A DNA stretch of 22,157 bases from the NCBI GenBank assembly GCA_001414485.1, contig LLEY01000337.1, positions 1 through 22,157 on the forward strand, read 5' to 3'. Origin of the DNA: Calycina herbarum. Taxonomy: Eukaryota; Ascomycota; Leotiomycetes; Helotiales; Pezizellaceae. The translations under genes were made by a program, and so were the position numbers. The notes under the pieces are model-generated. The model had not been told where the DNA came from, ran no database searches, and saw only the letters and a list, made by a program, of their open reading frames with translations. Positions 8,472 through 18,620 of the stretch are shown here, piece by piece (the first letter of the stretch is position 1; each line of letters starts with the position of its first letter).

Positions 8472-11400
8472 TTAAAAGTATCGTAAGAGGCAGATCTTAG
8501 TATAAAACTTTGTCTTATAGTAGACCTTATAAAAGAGTTCCTTATAGTATAGGCTAAAGAGAAGTTGTGGATTCCTCTTAGCCTTTATAAGTAGTTCCGG
8601 GGCTACTCTATTTGCTAGCCGGCAAAAGAGAAGGTGGAATTGAGTTTTTCCTCTACTACACTTATACTTACCCGAGATAAGTAGTGTGTCGAGGTAGAAG
8701 AAGCGAAGGTGATATAGGTTAAAGTCTTCGTAGCTAGAGCGAGCTGCGATTAGGCGAGCTAGGACCTCTCTTAGTAGGTGAAGTGTCTTTGGCTTTAAGG
8801 ACCAGTTAACAAGCCCTAGGTCTTTGTATAGACTAGGAGCTGTGGTGTTCCAGAGCTTCTTTGCAAGCTGAGTCCCTAACTCTTTAACCTCTCTCTTAAG
8901 CGTAGTAGTACAGAGTAGAGAAGAAGGAGGAGGAGAAGAAGACAAAGAGTTAAGCGAAAGTAGCCGAACGCCTCTCCTCGTAGCTCTATCTACTATCTCG
9001 TTCCCTTTGATTCTAATATGACTAGGGCACCACCTAGTACAAACTTTCCTAGGGTATAATAGAGCTAACTCGTTAACTCTATTAAAGGTCTCTTATAAGA
9101 TGCTATAAGACCGGTAGGTTAGTTGTAGTATTACTTCGAGGTTGTTAAAGCAGATCTAGCACTTCCTAGCTAGGGGCTAGAAGGAAGAGGAGATAGCTAG
9201 TTCTAGTCTATAAAGAGCAGCTCTAGCCTCTGTATCGTAGATCTCAAGTACTGTACTGAAGGAGTAAACCTTGGTGTTGAGGATAGCTCCCCCTCTTGTT
9301 AGACAGACACCTCCGCTAGTTCTCTTATCGTCTAAGCAAGAGCCGTCGGAGAAGACAACTAGGTCTATATCAGGGACAGTAGCAAGGAATTCAAGGAATC
9401 TAGCTTTATAAGAGTCCTTGGTTCCTCCGGAGTCAGGCCCCTCTATTTCTAGAAGGCGGGCTTGCCGGTCAAAGCCTCTATTCCACGGTGGGTCTTAGAG
9501 GGGGTCGATCTCTTTAGAGAGAGAGAGAGCCTTATAAGCACGATAAGTAAGCCTAGCTTTAGAGCAAGGGTTGTTAGTACAACGTTTCAGTAGGTGAGCT
9601 AGGTCGAGTCGTCGAGTCCTAGCTTCGAGTGCTTTGCTTCTACCTATAAGACTAATCTTAGAGGCAAGGAGGCCGGATTCTATAAGAAGTACTAAGGTAG
9701 GAGTAGTCTTATATACTAGGAGGATAATCCTAGCACACTTAGCTACTACTCTATCTAGTAGAGTAAGATAGCGGCTAATTCGGTTGTTTTTTATACTCTA
9801 TACCTGGCCCTCTCTTGCCCTAGCACGTCCGAGGAACCAGGTCTCGCTTCCGAAGTAGGCGATAGATAGGATATAAGCAGTGGTGGCTTGTTTAAGTAAG
9901 TGTGAGGGAGAGCCTTGTACAGTGTTTGTTGTTCCCTTTAAAGCACTAGCTACTAGTGTAGCCTTACTAGCTATCCTTCTAACGTGGCTATAGAAGGTAA
10001 GACGAGAGTTAAAGAAGATACTAAGCCACCGAAGCTCTTATATAGGTTCTATTGTTTTTCCTTCTACTATAATAGAAGGAGGGGGCCGGATACCTCTTCC
10101 CTTTTGCTTTCTCTTACGAGAGAAGTAGATAAGTTTAGACTTCTTAGTATTAAAGGTAATCCCCTCTTCTGTCCTCTAAGCTAGTATACTAGCTACCTGT
10201 TTTATAAGGACTATAGTATTCTCTGCCTTAGAGGGCCTAAAAGCAAGTAGTCTAATGTCGTCGGCGTAGCTGAACCTTTGAAGTGTCGGGAGAGAGCCTA
10301 CTCCTAAGGTAAAGAGTAGCTAGATGTAGAGTATAAAGAGAATAGGCGAGATAGGCGAGCTCTAGGGCAGCCTATACTAAAGAGGGGTAGATACTCCTAT
10401 TTCTCTGTCTAGCTTTACTTTAATAGATCTGCTAGATAGGAAGGAGGTAACCTATACTACAAAGCTGTGTGGCTACTCTTGCTCTCGGAGTCTTTTAATT
10501 AGCTGGCTTAGAAGAATAGCGTCAAAGGCACCCTTGATATCGAGTATAAGAAGAGAAGCCTCTTGCTTCTCCCCGAGTACTTTCTCTATATCAAAGGTGA
10601 GATAGGTTATAAGGTCTGTGGCTGCTCTTAGTAGAAGAGCTCCGAACTGGTTCAGTTCGAGAACAGTGTACTTGATAGCAATCTAGGAGGCTCTCTTTGC
10701 TAGAAGCCTCTCGAGGCCCTTTCTAAGAACCGAGAGTAGAGAGATTAGCTGGTATACGCGAGGAGACGACTTATCCTTCTTATTTAGCTTCGGAATAATA
10801 GCTATAATAGCTGTGCGGAAGATCTTTAGGTAGAAGCCTGTCTCTATATACCCCTTAAACAGTGAATAGACTAGGTGTGAGATCTAAGGCCAGGCTGTCT
10901 TAAAGACACCTATAACAAGTTCGTCCTCCCCTAGAGCAGTAGAGGCCTTTCCTAGAACCGATTCCTTAACCTCGTGTAGAGTAAGAGCTGTCTAAGGTAG
11001 AGAACAAGTAGAGGTAGTTAGGGTGTCGGTTGGTATGTCTCCGACTTCTGCCTTATTTATAAGTAGTTCTTGTACTAGGATCTTCTGTTTCTCCTGAGTA
11101 GTAAAGCCTAGTTGCTCTGCCGAGTCCTTTAAAGGAGGGGACCTATAGACCCCTATACTCTAGTGCTACTTATAAATCTTAAAGACGTCCTTACTCTTTA
11201 TAGCTTTGTCGATTAGGCTACGGAAGTGTTCTCTCTTTGCTTTCCGGATCTCTCCTCGAAGTGTTCTCTAGAGGCCTTTAATAGACTCTATGCTAGCTCC
11301 TAGCCTTCGTATCTTTCTAGCCTTGGTAGCTGTAGATTAGCACTCCTTATTCTACTAAGAGTGTCTACCCCTATAACTAAGCCCTCGCTTAGTACTACTA

Positions 11401-12320
11401 AGGTACGCCCTATATACACTCTTAATAATGAACTCTGCCAAAGTCTTAAGCGAGTTCCTGTCCGGTTGTTCTATAAGCTTAAAGAGCCACTGCTCTTAAA
11501 GCTTTCCTTGAAGTACTGTCTTAAAGACTTTAGCGTCGAGAGTACTAAGCTTAAGCGGGGAGTCCTTCCTAGCTAGTCTACTAGTATACAGTAGGCTAGT
11601 AAGGACTAGGAGGTGATCTGAGCTATACTTAAAGGCTAGGTTAACCTCTAAGGTTGCCCCTCTTTGATAGAGGCTACTAGAGCAGAAGGCTAGGTCTAGC
11701 GTGTTCCTTAGGCTGTGGGTTTATATACTAGAAAGGGTGGTGAGTTAGAGTCCTTTACTCTCTATCTAGTCGATAAGCGAGGGAGCTTATATACTCTCTA
11801 GGCTTAGAAAGTCTAGCTGCTAGAGCTAGCTCTTTAGATTAAAGTCGCTAGCTATAAAGATATTTATTATAGAAATATATTAAGAGGCTAGAATGAGGCT
11901 AATAGCCTCCCCGGCTTCTCTAGCACCGAGAGGAGCGTTATATACGTTAAGTATATATAGCGGGGGGCCTTATAAGAGAGTAATCGAGGCGTAAACAAGG
12001 TCTCGGTATTAAAGCGAGGGAGTAATAGTGGTCTGCTGACTTGTAAGGATCCCAGCCCCTTTATATATAAAGGAGAGTACTCTAGGAGGTCCGGCGTTCC
12101 AGTCGTATATAGGTGTAAAGCAGTCGTAGTTCGGGTAGCGTCTTGTAATCTGGCGGCTAATCTCTCTTAAGTAGATATACGGTTCTTGAATAAGTACTAC
12201 GTCGACTCGCCTAGCGTGTGCTAGCTGTAGTATAAGCTCCTAGTATCCGCTAGACTTATATACGTTGATTTGTAGTACTTGAAGACAGTGGTTCTTCGCG
12301 TGTCCTTGTCTACTTATAAA
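8472..12320 (-). pseudogene. Tad1-like LINE ORF2: endonuclease, reverse transcriptase, RNase H
   Basis: ORF2 drives target-primed reverse transcription. From the N-terminus on the minus strand: an APE-type endonuclease (about 12290-11600) with QEPY, SDFN (usually GDFN) and SSDH motifs; RT with PISLLSVLGKVLERLL (about 10740), DIKGAFD (about 10535), a SPISPILFIL block (about 10340) and YADD at 10258-10269; RNase H with FSDGS (about 9345), TEAR, NNLE where Asp is usual, and HIRIKGNEIVDRA (about 9030); and a C-terminal LLAARS...Cys/His region (about 8770-8600), which is open from 8945 to 8472. TAG/TAA stops are present in every domain but are far fewer than in the gypsy copies. The exact start is unclear, as no ATG fits cleanly near 12320. 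A frameshift upstream cannot be excluded. Confidence 0.9.
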
Positions 12321-12469
12321 GAGACTATGATAGTAGAGTTCCGGGTTCTTCGTATAGAGAGGGCGTATGCTGTTTCTTCTATAGAGGTGTCTTTAGAGAG
12401 TTCTTCTCTTTAAGGTAAAGAAGGTATCGAGGGAAAGGGGGAGAGAGAAGGGGAATTAACTACTCTCGC

Positions 12470-13898
12470 TTATGAGGTAGCTAGAATAACATGTTCTAGG
12501 CTACTATAGGGAGAGTCGAGCTCGCTTCTAATCCGTAGTTCGTTACACGCTTGGTATATATTCCTTCTGTTCTTAGCTGTAGAGCGTGTTCCTAAGGTTC
12601 CTAGTCTAAGTAGACATCTGAGGTCGTCTAAGGGGTGTAGGCTACTATAGTATAGGCACTTTAGCTTATATTATATATGGTTTAGACACTCTAGATATAA
12701 GTCTTCGGTATACTAAGTAATACTACAAAGACGACATCTTTGGTTCTTTCTACAAATCCTTTAATTATATCACCCCTAGTACTTAGAGTACTAAATAACT
12801 GAAGAGACCTTAGGGAGAGACTTGAAGAAGACTCTTCTTCTAAGGAGAGATGTTATATCTAGGATAGCGTGATTCTAAGCCTCTTCTTCTTTAAAGAAGA
12901 TAGTCTAAGAGGTAAAGAATACCTCGCTAGAGAGCGATTTACTTGATATATCGACTTTTGTAGGAGCTACTCCGATTCGTTCCTTTATTGCTGTAGCTAC
13001 TACTTCGGCAGTAGTAGGGGCAAGAGTTAAGGTAATTGCTCCTTTGTTATTGATTTCGACAGCTTTAGTATTCCGAGGTATCTTAGATAGGCGATATACT
13101 GCCTAGTTTTATAAGGTCTCGATCCTAGCTACTAAGAATAGAGTCTATATAAATGCTTTCTTTGTTATTAGAAGGGCCTCTAGAGCTTCCTTGTTTTTAG
13201 GTATAATAGCGAATCCAGAGTTAACTGAGAGAACCTCTTATATAAGCTTTTTATAACCTATTTTTAGGTTATAAAGTAGTAAGGAAGATAGTAAGAGTAG
13301 AGTACTCTCTTTTAGGGGAATCGGGAGGAAGTCGGATAAAGACTCTAAGGTCTGGTTTAGCTAGCGAGTTCTTGTTCTTCTTCTTCTATATTATCGAGGA
13401 AGAGAGAGAGAGAGGTGGAATTGTTATTAATGCCGAGGTTGTGTTTTTAGGCGCTAAGGCATTCTTTACAGTCTATATATATGAGAATTTTTCCCTTAGA
13501 GCTAGAGAGGGGGAGAGAGTCGGGGAGGGCGTAGGGCCGCCTCTATATATAATAGAGGGGGTTTCTAAGGTCGAAGGTAGTGGGGGAGGTGTCCCTGAGG
13601 TGTATACTTAGTAGAATAAGAGGCTAATATTAGCTACTTAAGTGTAAAAGACTCGGAGGTAGAGCAGGAGGTTAGGGAGAGCTTTGTCGAGTACAGTGCT
13701 TAGATAGCAATCTACAGCTTCTATAGTTCCTCCGAAGAAGGTTTAGCCTATAGAACTACGTTCTAGGGCTTTGGTAGTTGCTAAGACGAAGTGTTGCTAT
13801 ATGTTCAGGAGAGGGGGAATCGAGCATACTCCCTCCCTACCCGGACCTCTTTTTAGAGGCGGCGGAAGGGCTGGAGGCCTTCTTAGAGAGGTTTCCAT
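12470..13898 (-). pseudogene. Tad1-like LINE ORF1 (Gag-like, zinc knuckles)
   Basis: ORF1 proteins bind element RNA. A plausible start is the ATG at 13896-13898, giving METSLRRPPALPPP, followed by a Pro/Ser-rich N-terminal region. The C-terminal part has Cys/His clusters: CRLCS...EDLYLECLNH (about 12740-12690) and CLYYSSLHPLDDLRC (about 12660-12615). The natural stop is TAA at 12470-12472. The span from ATG to stop is not a multiple of three, so at least one frameshift lies between them, and several TAG/TAA stops are present. ORF1 ends about 150 bp before the recognisable start of ORF2. Confidence 0.75.
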
Positions 13899-14050
13899 AG
13901 AAGGAAATCGGCTTGTTTAGTGTAAGCAAGTGAGAACGAGTGATTTAGAATAAAAAATTCAGTCTCGAAAAAAGGTTAGCTCTGTAGAGTAGTTATATAA
14001 ACGTGTTAAAGTATCGGGTTCGCTTGTCTGTCGGGTTCGCTTATAATATA
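13899..14050 (-). other. LINE 5' UTR with a 17-bp direct repeat
   Basis: Upstream of ORF1 on the minus strand, AAGCGAACCCGA occurs twice, 17 bp apart (plus-strand copies at about 14023-14034 and 14040-14051). Tad-type LINEs often carry short repeated promoter motifs at the 5' end. Gypsy integrase sequence begins immediately beyond, which puts the LINE 5' boundary near 14050. Confidence 0.55.
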
Positions 14051-14350
14051 CGTTAATAGGAATTAAGTATAACTTAATCCTAGTTATTATAGAGTAACTT
14101 ACGAAATATACAATTTTAGTACTATATATAGTGTTAAGTATAGCTAAGGAATTAGCTTTCGCGTTCCTTAAAGAGGTAGTCTCGAGGTATAGACTACTAA
14201 AGGAAATTCTCTTAAACAGAGATAAACTCTTTACTTTAAAATTCTAAGTAGCTCTTATAAAACAACTAGGAGTAAAAAGAAAGCTATTTATAGCTTTTTA
14301 CCTATAGATAAATAGAGGAAACGAACGAATAAAGTAAGTAGTTAAAATAT
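14050..14350 (+). pseudogene. Ty3/gypsy integrase core fragment
   Basis: The plus strand reads YNLILVIIE, then AFLKEVVSRYRLLKEILLNR and DKLFTLKF, then VALIKQLGVKRKLFIAFYL, then INRGNERIK. These match the integrase core in order. The usual SDRD reads LNRD and the HPQT segment reads YLxI. It begins at the LINE 5' end and stops at unit B1 (14381). It covers the part of integrase missing between the fragments at 19420-21901 and 16725-17525. Confidence 0.8.
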
Positions 14351-14380
14351 ATCTATAGAATAAAAGTATAGATATAAGAT

Positions 14381-14858
14381 ATTAAGTAAAAATAATATTA
14401 GATATAATTCTATCTTAGTATCTAGTATACTTAGAGTTACGTGCTCGAGTATATATAGACCTAAAAGCTAAGCCTAGTTAGGATGACTAAGCAGCTACTG
14501 ATTTCCGACGCGTCTAGAACGCTCTAAAAGCAACGCGTTATTTTCAGATATTATTCTCTTTATTCTTCTTTATTCTAAAAAACTTCTTTATTCTAAGACT
14601 ACTTCCGCATCCGGTATCCTTTCCACATCTAGTATCCTTTCCGTATCCGGACATCACTTCCGCATCCGGACATCCGCATTCAGACATCACGTGACATATC
14701 CGTATTCGGAATCCTTTGTATATATATCTATATAACTAGGCCCTAGAATAGATATATATATAGACATATACACAGATACACACATAGACATATATATATA
14801 TATATAATATATATCCTTGTCTTCTATCTTTTGTCTACCTTATATAACTATTTTTACA
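14381..14858 (+). repeat. LTR-like unit B1 (forward)
   Basis: This relative of the A units shares TATCTAGTATACTTAGA near its start, GACCTAAAAGCTAAGC, AACGCGTTA, a CTAGGCCCTAG hairpin, a TA/CA microsatellite (about 14750-14815) and the block CTTGTCTTCTATCTTTTGTC. It ends TTTTTACA at 14858, 8 bp before the ATG of a copia gag, which fits a 5' LTR, although there is almost no room for a primer binding site. In place of the 46-bp array it has CATCCGGTATCC-type repeats (about 14605-14700). It is an inverted partner of B2. Confidence 0.75.
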
Positions 14859-14866
14859 TAGTAGTA

Positions 14867-15487
14867 ATGCCGACCTATAATAAAATCATAATACAAAAGC
14901 TTAAAGGCTCTCTTAACTATAAGGTCTAGGTAATACGTACTAAGGCCTTTCTTACTAAGAAAGGACAACTTAAGTGTATTATGTCGTCGATCGAAGACGA
15001 ATAAGATCTTAAAGCATTAAGTAATATATAATTACTTATAGAGGATAATCCTCTTCTATAAATCTAAGATAAACTTAATACTAAAGATACTTAGAATATA
15101 CTTAAGAACCTCTATAGCTCTAAAGGATTCTCGTTATAATTCCTACTTTGTAGAGAGTTCTTTAATACCTCTTTAGACAAATACTCTTCTATAGAAGAAT
15201 ACCTTAATAAAGTTAAATACCTTAGTAATCAACTCAAAGCCAAGAGTATAGAACTCTCTTAACACTCTCTTAACAAGTAGTTATAGCTTAGTTACTTAAT
15301 AACCTAAGCGAGGACTATGAAAGTATTATATCTAATATAACGTAATCTCTTCGAAATAACATAGACTCTTATATTATAGAGAATCTATTCTCTAATCTTA
15401 TAGATAAATCGAAACAACAAGAGTCTAAAGAAGAAGAAGCTTTTATAAGCTCTACTTCTTATAAAAAGAGCTATAAGGGAAAGAAGC
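14867..15487 (+). pseudogene. gag: Ty1/copia-type Gag N-terminal remnant (UBN2-like)
   Basis: The ATG at 14867 starts MPTYNKIIIQKLKGSLNYKV, followed by TAG where Trp is expected; this is the typical opening of copia Gag (L-x-G-x-N-Y-x-x-W). Further on are FLLCREFFNTSLDKYSSIEE and YLNKVKYLSNQLKA (about 15145-15243), then after a frameshift near 15285-15300, LNNLSEDYESIISNIT (about 15293-15345). These match the UBN2/gag-polypeptide pattern. There are about ten stops, and CA is rare. The frame reaches YKGKKL and is cut by unit B2 before any zinc knuckle. No copia protease, integrase or RT is in the window, so this is an internal piece enclosed by inverted LTR-like arms. Confidence 0.8.
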
Positions 15488-15560
15488 TGTAAAATAGTTA
15501 CGTAAGAGGGATAAAAGATAGAAGACAAGGATATATATTATAAGTGTATGTATATGTATG

Positions 15561-15660
15561 TGTGTGTGTGTCTCTGTGTATATGTGTGTATCTCTATATA
15601 TATGTGTGTGTCTCTATATATGTGTGTGTGTCTCTATATATATGTGTGTGTCTGTCTGTC
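15561..15660. repeat. 20-bp tandem repeat in B2
   Basis: Blocks of TCTCTATATA followed by TATGTGTGTG recur with a 20-bp period at 15571, 15591, 15611, 15631 and 15651 (the first and last slightly changed). Confidence 0.9.
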
Positions 15661-15716
15661 CTAGGGCCTAGTTATATAGATATATGTACAAAGGATTCCG
15701 AATGCGGATATGTCAC

Positions 15717-15805
15717 GTGATGTCCGGATGCGGATGTCCGGATGCGGAAGTGATGTCCGGATACGGAAAGGATACTAGATGCGGAAAGGATACCGGATGC
15801 GGAAG
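15717..15805. repeat. Short GC-rich direct repeats in B2
   Basis: Units of about 13 to 19 bp built on ATGTCCGGATGCGG and ATACCGGATGCGGAAG repeat about five times. The same set occurs inverted in B1 (about 14605-14700). They occupy the position of the 46-bp array in A units. Confidence 0.75.
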
Positions 15806-16028
15806 TAGTCTTAGAATAAAGAAGTTTTTTAGAATAAAGAAGAATAAAGAGAATAATATCTGAAAATAACGCGTTGCTTTTAGAGCGTTCTAGACGCGTC
15901 GGAAATCAGTAGCTGCTTAGTCATCCTAACTAGGCTTAGCTTTTAGGTCTATATATACTCAAGCATATAACTCTAAGTATACTAGATACTAAGATAGAAT
16001 TATATCTGATATTATTTTTACTTAATCT

Positions 16029-16698
16029 TGTTAAAATAGTTACGTAAGAGGACAGAAGGCAGAAGGCAGAAGTCAAGGGTATAAATATATATATTATGTG
16101 TGTATATATGTGTATATGTGTATATATATGTATGTGCATATATCTATGTATATATGTCCTAGGTAGACGTCCTAGGACCTAGTTATATACATATATATAC
16201 AAAGGACTCTTTGTATATACGTATGCGGAATACGTATACAGTGTATAAAGGCCTCTTTGTATATACGCATTCGGAATACGTATACGGTGTACAAAGGACT
16301 CTTTGTATATACGCATTCGGAATACGTATACGGTGTACAAAGGACTCTTTGTATATACGCATTCGGAATACGTATACGGTGTACAAAGGACTCTTTGTAT
16401 ATACGTATACGGAATACGTATGCGGTGTACAAAGGACTCTTTATATATACGTATACGGCATACGCTATAAAACGCCACTTCCGTAAACGGAATACGTATA
16501 CGGAAGTATATGTAATTAATATATAAAACTTAACGCGTTGCTCTAGAGTGCTCTAGACATATCAGAACCGCGAGGTCACGTGGTATTCTGACTAAGCTTA
16601 ACTTTTGGGTCTATATATACCTAAGCACGTATGTCTAAGTATACTAGATACTAATATATAAATTATTTATAAAGTATTTTCTTTAGATATTAATTATA
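16029..16698 (-). repeat. LTR-like unit A3 (reverse), solo, with flanking direct repeats
   Basis: It carries all A modules: TGTTAAAATAGTTACG border, GGCAGAAGGCAGAAG, TATAAATATA, TG/TA microsatellite, hairpin (CCTAGG form), six 46-bp repeats, AACGCGTTGC, CACGTG hairpin and CTAGATACTAATATA. CTTAATCT is found at 16021-16028 and again at 16699-16706, and the match extends two bases left (TACTTAATCT). After the second copy the sequence continues like the outer flank of B1 inverted. So A3 most likely inserted as a single unit into the B2 flank, duplicating the target. The far border near 16698 rests on this duplication. Confidence 0.7.
16201..16476 (-). repeat. 46-bp tandem repeat array, six units (A3)
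   Basis: Units start at 16201, 16247, 16293, 16339, 16385 and 16431, an exact 46-bp period. Three consecutive units are almost identical (GCATTCGGAATACGTATACG half), which suggests recent local duplication inside the array. Confidence 0.95.
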
Positions 16699-16724
16699 CT
16701 TAATCTCTTATATTTATACTATTT

Positions 16725-17525
16725 ATTTATATATTATTATACTTTCTATCTATAGACGAATAGAGGAAATAAACGTATAAATTAAGTAGTTAAAATATAC
16801 CTTTGTTATTATATAAACTACTACTAGTAGAGTAACTAGGTTAAATTACTACTAGTAGTATAATTCGCTTATAATAGTTTAATAACGGAAATAATACTAG
16901 TTATACTATTTTATACTAACTTTAAATATAAATTAATAGTATATTAAGAGCTATTAACTTCGATAATAGATAACTAACTTACTTAAATCTAGGTCTTAAA
17001 AATCAAAAGGCTATATAAGGAACTAGTAGAAGATTTATAGTTCGTAATAGAATAAAACGCGTATTACTATAATAAACGACGTAGTTAGAAGCTAATATTA
17101 AAAGAGAGAGATAAAATTTACTTAGTATAAAAAAATATTAATACTAAAAGACTAAGTAATAAACTAGACTATAAGAAACTAGGACTATTTAGGATTAAGC
17201 GAGTTAGAGGACCTTTGAATTATAAGTTAGTACTACTATAGACTATAAACATATACCTAGTATTCTATATATCTCTACTTAAACTAGTACTACTAGGAGT
17301 ACTACTAGCTCTACTTATAGAAATCTAACTACTTAACTTAAACGCTAAATACAAAGTCGAAAGAATTTTAGACTACTATATTATTAGAGGTAAAATTAAG
17401 TACTTAATAAAATAAATAGATTACTTATACTTAGAAAACACCTAGGAGCTAAAAAGCAACTTTAACTAGTACTTAGTAGAACTTTAGGAATTCTACTAGT
17501 AAAACCTAGGTTTATCTATATCTTA
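16725..17525 (+). pseudogene. Ty3/gypsy integrase C-terminus and chromodomain remnant
   Basis: The plus strand reads YLxTNRGNKRIN near 16745, FAYNSL near 16866, then a run of KNINTKRLSNKLDYKKLG, LFRIKRVRGPLNYKL (about 17185-17230) and VFYISLLKLVLLG (GPF/Y-type and HPVFH-like segments). A chromodomain follows: YKVERILDYYIIRGKIKYLI then KxIDYLYLENTxELKSNFN (about 17350-17470), typical of Tf2-like fungal chromoviruses. Stops are frequent and at Gln/Trp sites. Its first 60 bases overlap, in homology, the end of the fragment at 14050-14350, with several differences, so the two are separate copies or a diverged duplication. Confidence 0.82.
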
Positions 17526-18620
17526 TAGTTAGAAGAGAAAGCCTCTAAAAAGACTAAGTTAAGACCTAGTTTAGAAACGGAATCAATAGAAGTAGATAGA
17601 ACTACTAGGTAGAGAACCTCTACCTCTCTTTACTCTCTCTCTTCTTTTTCCTTCTTTTCTTTTTCTCTCTTCTCTACCTTATTAAGCTCTTATAGAGTTA
17701 AAAGGCTACGACAGAGCATCTTCTACTCCTACTTAGTAAGGAAGCGTTGTTGTTTTTATAGTTAGAGAATTATCTATATAGCTTCTTCTTAAACCTTATA
17801 AGCGATCTCCTCTTTTTATTATAGTCGCTGCTTCTAGGTATTAATAGATTCCTACTCGAAAAGTAAGAGTATTCGGTTTTGTTCCTCGATATTATAAGGC
17901 TTACTCTTCCTAGTATATTTAGAGTACTTAGAACTGTTAATAACGCTAATATAATAACAACTGGTCTTTATATAAATATATTAAGTATAGGGAATTATTT
18001 CGCGTCTTAATCGTTCGATTTAAAGAGTATTTAGAATTCTATATTATTTAAGTCTATTTTTATAGATAGGTGTTAATAATATAATAGAAGGAAAGAAAGG
18101 CTACTAGTCTTCTAACGATATTTCTTAGGTTATACTTAAGTATAAGGACACGCTAGTTTAAGAAGAGGATAGTATTACGAATTATAGAATATAGTAAGTA
18201 GTCTAAACAGCGCTCTAATAGAATAAGGTATAACGTCTAAGAAATAGAAGATAATATAAAAGGGAATTAGTAATACGTAGAATATTTAAGAATTCTAGGA
18301 TCTTACTATTATAGGATTATTAGAAGTTATATATAGTTATATAATATAATCGCCTATATTACCTAGATCGCGAGCGATATAAGCGATATAGGTAAAAGGA
18401 GGCGATATACTTAGAAGACGAAGGTCCTATATAAGACTAGTACATCTACTATTAAATAGAAGCTTTATACTTAACTTTAGTTATTAATCTTATTACTTTA
18501 CTTTAATATCTTTGATATAAGTAACAAGTTTATCTCTAAGTAAATATAATATAATAGCTGTCTTCTTTACCTATATATCAACCGTCGAACTCGATACCTT
18601 TATAGTTAGTATAACGGTTT
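17526..18620 (+). repeat. Gypsy 3' region and presumed 3' LTR, decayed
   Basis: After the chromodomain comes a pyrimidine tract (about 17615-17680), then TA-rich sequence with few clear landmarks. The segment 18526-18615 matches the sequence just upstream of the gag at 485, which marks it as LTR sequence, so an LTR should end near 18615-18622. I cannot fix its start; TGTTGTTTTTATAG near 17750 is one candidate. From about 17560 to 18000 one frame stays fairly open and Leu/Ser-rich, which could be a C-terminal extension of Pol or chance. An imperfect inverted repeat (ATCGCCTATATTACCT / AGGTAAAAGGAGGCGAT) lies at about 18349-18397. Confidence 0.45.

Larger units (their letters stand above)
15488..16026 (-). 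repeat. LTR-like unit B2 (reverse), inverted partner of B1
   Basis: It starts TGTAAAATAGTTACGTAAGA and ends ATTATTTTTACTTAAT. Its last 60 bases match the reverse complement of the B1 start almost perfectly, with differences mostly C/T or G/A. Internal parts are a 20-bp-period microsatellite (15561-15660), CCTAGGGCCTAG, ATGTCCGGATGCGG repeats (about 15717-15805), AACGCGTTGC and GTATACTAGATACT. The inverted match may continue outward (CTTATAT...TATAC) beyond the A3 insertion. Confidence 0.75.

Noticed and set aside
9984..10184. Plus-strand open frame inside the LINE
   Set aside because: It is antisense to the RT domain of ORF2, whose YADD motif and flanking conserved blocks are clear on the minus strand.
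11361..11576. Plus-strand open frame inside the LINE
   Set aside because: It is antisense to ORF2, between endonuclease and RT, with no domain seen.
13372..13611. Plus-strand open frame in the ORF1 region
   Set aside because: It is antisense to the Pro/Ser-rich part of LINE ORF1; its Gly/Glu/Val-rich sequence is the complement of that.
14381..16026. DIRS-type element (inverted terminal repeats)
   Set aside because: The inverted arms fit superficially, but the interior is a copia-type gag and no tyrosine recombinase or DIRS RT is present.
15936..16139. Minus-strand open frame across the B2-A3 junction
   Set aside because: It is a chance frame spanning the end of one repeat and the microsatellite of another.
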